Position numbers and translations under genes: made by a program. The notes under the pieces were generated by a model, which saw only the letters and a list, made by a program, of their open reading frames with translations, was not told the DNA's origin and did not search any database. A stretch of DNA of 64,000 bases from an uncultured Bacteroidota bacterium (GTDB taxonomy: Bacteria; Bacteroidota; Bacteroidia; Bacteroidales; P3), in contig CACWPQ010000002.1 in NCBI GenBank assembly GCA_902762805.1, forward strand, positions 100,088 through 164,087, in the 5' to 3' direction. Numbering within the stretch: position 1 is the stretch's first letter; each line of letters starts with the position of its first letter. Positions 59,112 to 64,000 of the stretch are shown piece after piece.

Positions 59112-59618
59112 TTATTTCAATTGTTTCAGTGCTTCCCATCGGGGGTCGATGTCGCCTTCGGGACGGGGGGCGTGCTCGTCGGCGAGAAACCGGACCACCT
59201 CGGGGTCGCATTCTCCGTCGGGGTGTGTGCGGAAGAGGGGGATCTGGACGGCTACGTATTCGTAGATTAGTTGGGAGAGGTCGATTTCAGTGGCGTCTTC
59301 CGGCAGGATGAGTTGCTGGTCGTCGAGGGTGGTCTCGTTGTCGCTGAAGGAGACGGAGAGGTGTTCCTCGCCGCTGACAGGGACTGAGAGCGGAGCCAGG
59401 CAGCGGTCGCAGGGCACCGTGACCTCGCCCTTGAGGACGAAAGTGAAGAGCAACATGCGCTCGCGGCGTTCCATGCGGACAGCGATTTGGACATTTCCGT
59501 CCTCGATTTCATCGATTTTCCACTCTTCAAAGAACTCTCGCCTGAGCATGAAATCATACGTATAAACACCTGATTTCAAACCGCTAAAGCGTATCGTCAT
59601 ATCTTCTTTGCAACTCAT
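59112..59618 (-). CDS. DUF177 (YceD) family protein
   Basis: 168 residues. YceD signature: CDRCLAPLSVPVSGEEHLSV in the middle and a C-terminal ATEIDLSQLIYEYVAVQIPL followed by HPDGECDP. The family is linked to 23S rRNA accumulation and always neighbours rpmF. Promoter 59641-59671 places the transcript start after the longer frame start at 59843, so MSCKEDMTIRF at 59618 is used. Confidence 0.92.
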   Translation of the reverse strand: MSCKEDMTIRFSGLKSGVYTYDFMLRREFFEEWKIDEIEDGNVQIAVRMERRERMLLFTFVLKGEVTVPCDRCLAPLSVPVSGEEHLSVSFSDNETTLDDQQLILPEDATEIDLSQLIYEYVAVQIPLFRTHPDGECDPEVVRFLADEHAPRPEGDIDPRWEALKQLK

Positions 59619-59640
59619 ATTCACACTCCTATTGAGTTTG

Positions 59641-59671
59641 CAAAGATACGAACATTTTTTATACTGGCAAA
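59641..59671 (-). promoter_or_regulatory. Bacteroidota-type promoter of yceD-rpmF
   Basis: Minus strand TTTG, 19-bp spacer, TATCTTTG, 23 bp before the start codon. Ideal spacing. Confidence 0.82.
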
Positions 59672-59718
59672 AAAACTTTATTTTTGTTTTTTTTTTCATC
59701 CGATTGTAGAAAAGTTCG

Positions 59719-59726
59719 TATCTTTG
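59719..59726 (+). promoter_or_regulatory. -7 box of the LysE-type gene
   Basis: TATCTTTG followed by CAA, 19 bp before ATG 59745; the region upstream is a T-run without a clear TTG. Confidence 0.55.
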
Positions 59727-59744
59727 CAAATTGATTTTTAAGGC

Positions 59745-60578
59745 ATGATATTCATAGTCGGCATAGTATGCGGTGTGTTGCTGTCGCTGGTATTCAGTAT
59801 CGGCCCGGCCTTTTTCGCGCTGATACAGAACAGCATACACCATGGTTTCCGCAAGGCGGTCTACTTCGCTGCGGGCGTCAGCCTGAGCGATATAGTGATG
59901 GTGCTATTGATGCTGACCGTGCTCTCAAATGTCGATATGGGAGCCCTGCTGCACAATGTATGGGTGGCCACCATCGGTGGCGCGGCGGTGGCATGGTTCG
60001 GTGTGCGGACCTTCCGCAGCAAGGTGCGCCGCGCCTCGAACCGCGAGAAGAACCTGCGTTTTGCGACCGAGAACGCCACACGCGGCCGCGAGCTGCTCCT
60101 CTCGGGTTTCCTGCTGAATATACTCAACCCGCTGATTTGGATTTACTGGGTAACGATTATCACTTTCCTCTCGGCCGAGATGGGGCTTATGCCCGCACAG
60201 CGCTACCTTTTCTTTGCCGGCCTGCTGCTGGCGGTGTTCGGCACCGACGTGCTCAAGTGCCGCCTGGCATCGATGATGCAGAGTTGGTTCACTGCCGCGA
60301 AGCTCAACTTCTTCAACAAGCTGATGGGCTGCGTGATGATTGGCTTTGCCGTCTACCTGATCGTCTCCATGATTCTATACCAGACCAACCCCAAAATCCG
60401 CGCCAAAGAGGATGCCAAACCGCCGCAGAGCACCCGCATCGTGCAGCGCGTGAACGAGACGGTAACCCACACGGTGGACCACTACCTTAAGAAAGACAGC
60501 ACGAAAAAAGCCGCAGAGCGCAACTCCGCGGCAGAACAGAGCGACAGCGTCGCCACTATTTCAGATACATTACTTTAA
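59745..60578 (+). CDS. LysE/RhtB-type exporter
   Basis: 277 residues. Six helices; the LysE-like start GIVCGVLLSLVFSIGPAFFALIQNSI and GFRKAVYFAAGVSLSDIVMV match the family signature (GPxxxxxxxxxxxxGxxxGxxxxxGxxxxD), and LLNILNPLIWIYWVTII is the usual central NP motif. Exports amino acids or similar small molecules; substrate unknown. An extra hydrophilic tail of about 60 residues (KKDSTKKAAERNSAAEQSD) is not part of the family. The end overlaps the convergent LRR gene by 23 bp. Confidence 0.87.
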   Translation: MIFIVGIVCGVLLSLVFSIGPAFFALIQNSIHHGFRKAVYFAAGVSLSDIVMVLLMLTVLSNVDMGALLHNVWVATIGGAAVAWFGVRTFRSKVRRASNREKNLRFATENATRGRELLLSGFLLNILNPLIWIYWVTIITFLSAEMGLMPAQRYLFFAGLLLAVFGTDVLKCRLASMMQSWFTAAKLNFFNKLMGCVMIGFAVYLIVSMILYQTNPKIRAKEDAKPPQSTRIVQRVNETVTHTVDHYLKKDSTKKAAERNSAAEQSDSVATISDTLL

Positions 60579-61656
60579 TAGGCTTGTAGCCTAGAGCCGC
60601 AACCACGTAGAGGCCGCCGGCCAGGAGTTCGACCCGCATGCTGCCGCAGACCGTGGGCTGGGCCACGATGCGTCCCGTCATGTCGGACACGGTGCACTGC
60701 AGAGGCTGGTCGCTACAAAGGAGCAAGCCTGTGGGAACAACCTCCACCCGGACGGGCAGGGGGTCGCTGACGGAGGCAACACCATTGGGTTCGTCGCCAC
60801 CACCGCCGGGTTCATCACCGCCGCCACCGGGTTCATCGCCACCGCCACCGGGTTCATCGCCGCCACCGCCAGGGTTGTCGCCACCACCGCCGGGGTTGTC
60901 GCCACCGCAGTTTTCCACCAGCGTGTAGGCACCCCAACCGGCACTGCGGTAGGCGGCCAGGCGACCGCAGGGCACCGACACCACCACCGCAGCCGAGGGC
61001 AGCGAGGAGGAGGAGCCGAGCGAAGGGGGATTTTCGCCAAGCATGAACACCGTGTCGAGGCTGCCGCAGTAAGCGAAAGCCGAACTGCCAACGAAGCGCA
61101 TCGAGGCAGGGAGGGTGATGGAGGTCAGATTGGAACGCAGGAAGACAAAGTCGGCAATGCCGAGCGTGCCGTCGGCAACGACCACATGCCCCTGGACTGC
61201 CGAGTTGGCTCCCAGGATATAGTTGCTGCAATAGAGGATGTGGTCCTCCGAGAGGTTGTCGGGATTGCTGAAGAACGAGGTGCCGGAGAAGGCACCCGAC
61301 CCTATCGCGGTAAGGGTCGAGGGAAGCGTAACGGATGCCAGGTTGTTATTGCCCGAAAAAGCCGAGTTGCCAATGGTGGTCATCCCTTCGGGAAGCACCA
61401 GTGAGGTAATTCCCTTGCCATTGAGGGCGGCGTTGGCCACGGAAGTAACATTATAGGTGTTGGAGCCGTTGCTGACGGTGGCGGGAATCTCCAACGCACC
61501 CATGATGTACTCCGAGGTCATGTCCACCTTGACGGTGGTGCCGGAAGTGGGGGTGAAGGTGAGCGTCTGGCCCGAGGGGACGGTGGCGGTAAAAGACTGC
61601 GCCATGGCCGCCAGGGAAGCGGCCATGAGCAGCGTAAGGGCAACTATTCTTTTCAT
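60556..61656 (-). CDS. Secreted BspA-like leucine-rich repeat protein
   Basis: 366 residues. Signal peptide MKRIVALTLLMAASLAAMAQ. Residues ~80-215 are LRR_5/BspA repeats (ITSLVLPEGMTTIGNSAFSG; LASVTLPSTLTAIGSGAFSG; SITLPASMRFVGSSAFAYCG). A GGGGDEP/GGGGDNP linker of six units follows, then a short type IX-like end (LQCTVSDMTGRIV and AGGLYVVAALGYKPIKVMYLK). Likely a surface adhesin. It starts only 9 bp after methylmalonyl-CoA mutase on the same strand, so it is probably cotranscribed with it. Confidence 0.85.
   Translation of the reverse strand: MKRIVALTLLMAASLAAMAQSFTATVPSGQTLTFTPTSGTTVKVDMTSEYIMGALEIPATVSNGSNTYNVTSVANAALNGKGITSLVLPEGMTTIGNSAFSGNNNLASVTLPSTLTAIGSGAFSGTSFFSNPDNLSEDHILYCSNYILGANSAVQGHVVVADGTLGIADFVFLRSNLTSITLPASMRFVGSSAFAYCGSLDTVFMLGENPPSLGSSSSLPSAAVVVSVPCGRLAAYRSAGWGAYTLVENCGGDNPGGGGDNPGGGGDEPGGGGDEPGGGGDEPGGGGDEPNGVASVSDPLPVRVEVVPTGLLLCSDQPLQCTVSDMTGRIVAQPTVCGSMRVELLAGGLYVVAALGYKPIKVMYLK
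60783..60910 (-). repeat. 21-bp tandem repeat encoding GGGGDEP units
   Basis: Six copies of a 21-bp unit (CCACCGCCGGGTTCATC-like) produce the Gly-rich linker. Multiples of three, so copy change keeps frame. Confidence 0.88.
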
Positions 61657-61665
61657 AATCAATGA

Positions 61666-63819
<2,154 letters not shown>

Positions 63820-63861
63820 TATCAGTTGTTTATATAATTATAGTATCGTTTGTTCAAGGTG

Positions 63862-63892
63862 CAAATATAATAAATATATTTCACGTGGCAAA
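63862..63892 (-). promoter_or_regulatory. Bacteroidota-type promoter of methylmalonyl-CoA mutase
   Basis: Minus strand TTTG, 19-bp spacer, TATATTTG, 43 bp before the ATG. A promoter so near suggests the large subunit can be transcribed apart from any upstream gene. Beyond it, 63900-64000 shows another TATATTTG (63938-63945) but no gene. Confidence 0.8.
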
Positions 63893-64000
63893 ATTTTCTC
63901 GTTCTTAGGTTCAACATGTGAATGCAACACGTCATTGCAAATATACAAAAAAAACGTTTTTCGGAGCATCGAAGTTCAATTTTTCTCTCGGACGGCGGTT

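Noticed and set aside
59112..59843. 243-residue start for the DUF177 gene
   Set aside because: The first 75 codons lie upstream of a near-perfect promoter (59641-59671) and have no family similarity.

Overview
The window is chromosomal DNA from a GC-rich member of the Bacteroidota, most likely Bacteroidales. The evidence is repeated use of the Bacteroidota promoter pattern (TTG or TTTG, about 19-20 nt, then TAnnTTTG) instead of -35/-10 boxes, little sign of Shine-Dalgarno sequences, type IX secretion sorting domains (type A at the left edge, type B/CHU_C at 13003-15510), a GldH-like lipoprotein, fimbrillin-like and BspA-like surface proteins, and family-specific forms of SerA, ParC and TrkA/TrkH. 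No rRNA, phage, plasmid or CRISPR locus is visible.

Layout. 1-8.5 kb: end of a secreted protein, histidine kinase, LolE/FtsX-type permease, tpiA, serC-serA, an ATP-grasp-like gene and mntP. 8.5-12.8 kb: two divergent ECF sigma factor operons, each with a membrane protein and an exported protein. 13-34 kb: CHU_C protein, asd, gldH-like, uvrC, hflX, two glycosyltransferases, parC, lepB, META lipoprotein, Nudix, dprA, a VTC/DUF4956 pair, a PIN toxin-antitoxin pair and cca. 34-39 kb: fimbrillin-like lipoprotein with a poly-C leader, then crotonase and 3-hydroxyacyl-CoA dehydrogenase. 39-49 kb: trkA-trkH-trkH, DUF6266, rpsF-rpsR-rplI, six tRNAs and mutS. 49-64 kb: a 1992-residue exported protein, a frameshifted Sel1 protein, a broken menG/ubiE, yceD-rpmF, a LysE-type exporter, an LRR protein and methylmalonyl-CoA mutase large subunit.

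The most striking property is the load of short interspersed repeats. At least seven heptanucleotide tandem repeat families (GTGGTCA, ACTGAAC, AAAATTC/G, CCTAATT, CCCTAAC, CTCCGAC, ACTCCTC), plus octamer and nonamer arrays, lie between genes and also inside conserved genes (uvrC, cca, mntP, Nudix, VTC, two glycosyltransferases, ATP-grasp), nearly always without breaking the frame. The GTGGTCA family forms a composite hairpin of about 65-120 bp: inverted heptamer arms around a GGCTGACGC core. A second hairpin repeat with a perfect 22-bp terminal inverted repeat sits inside a glycosyltransferase gene. A third family, a CCCATCGATGGG palindrome with a CCCTAG-rich tail, occurs five times between genes. 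Some repeats supply start or stop codons, one appears to have removed the trkH start codon, and repeats account for the break in menG. This resembles the heptamer STRRs of filamentous cyanobacteria, but here as a dense system that enters proteins.

Metabolically the window covers serine synthesis, aspartate-family amino acid synthesis, beta-oxidation/butyryl-type steps, and the succinate-propionate route through methylmalonyl-CoA mutase, consistent with an anaerobic gut-type fermenter (inference).
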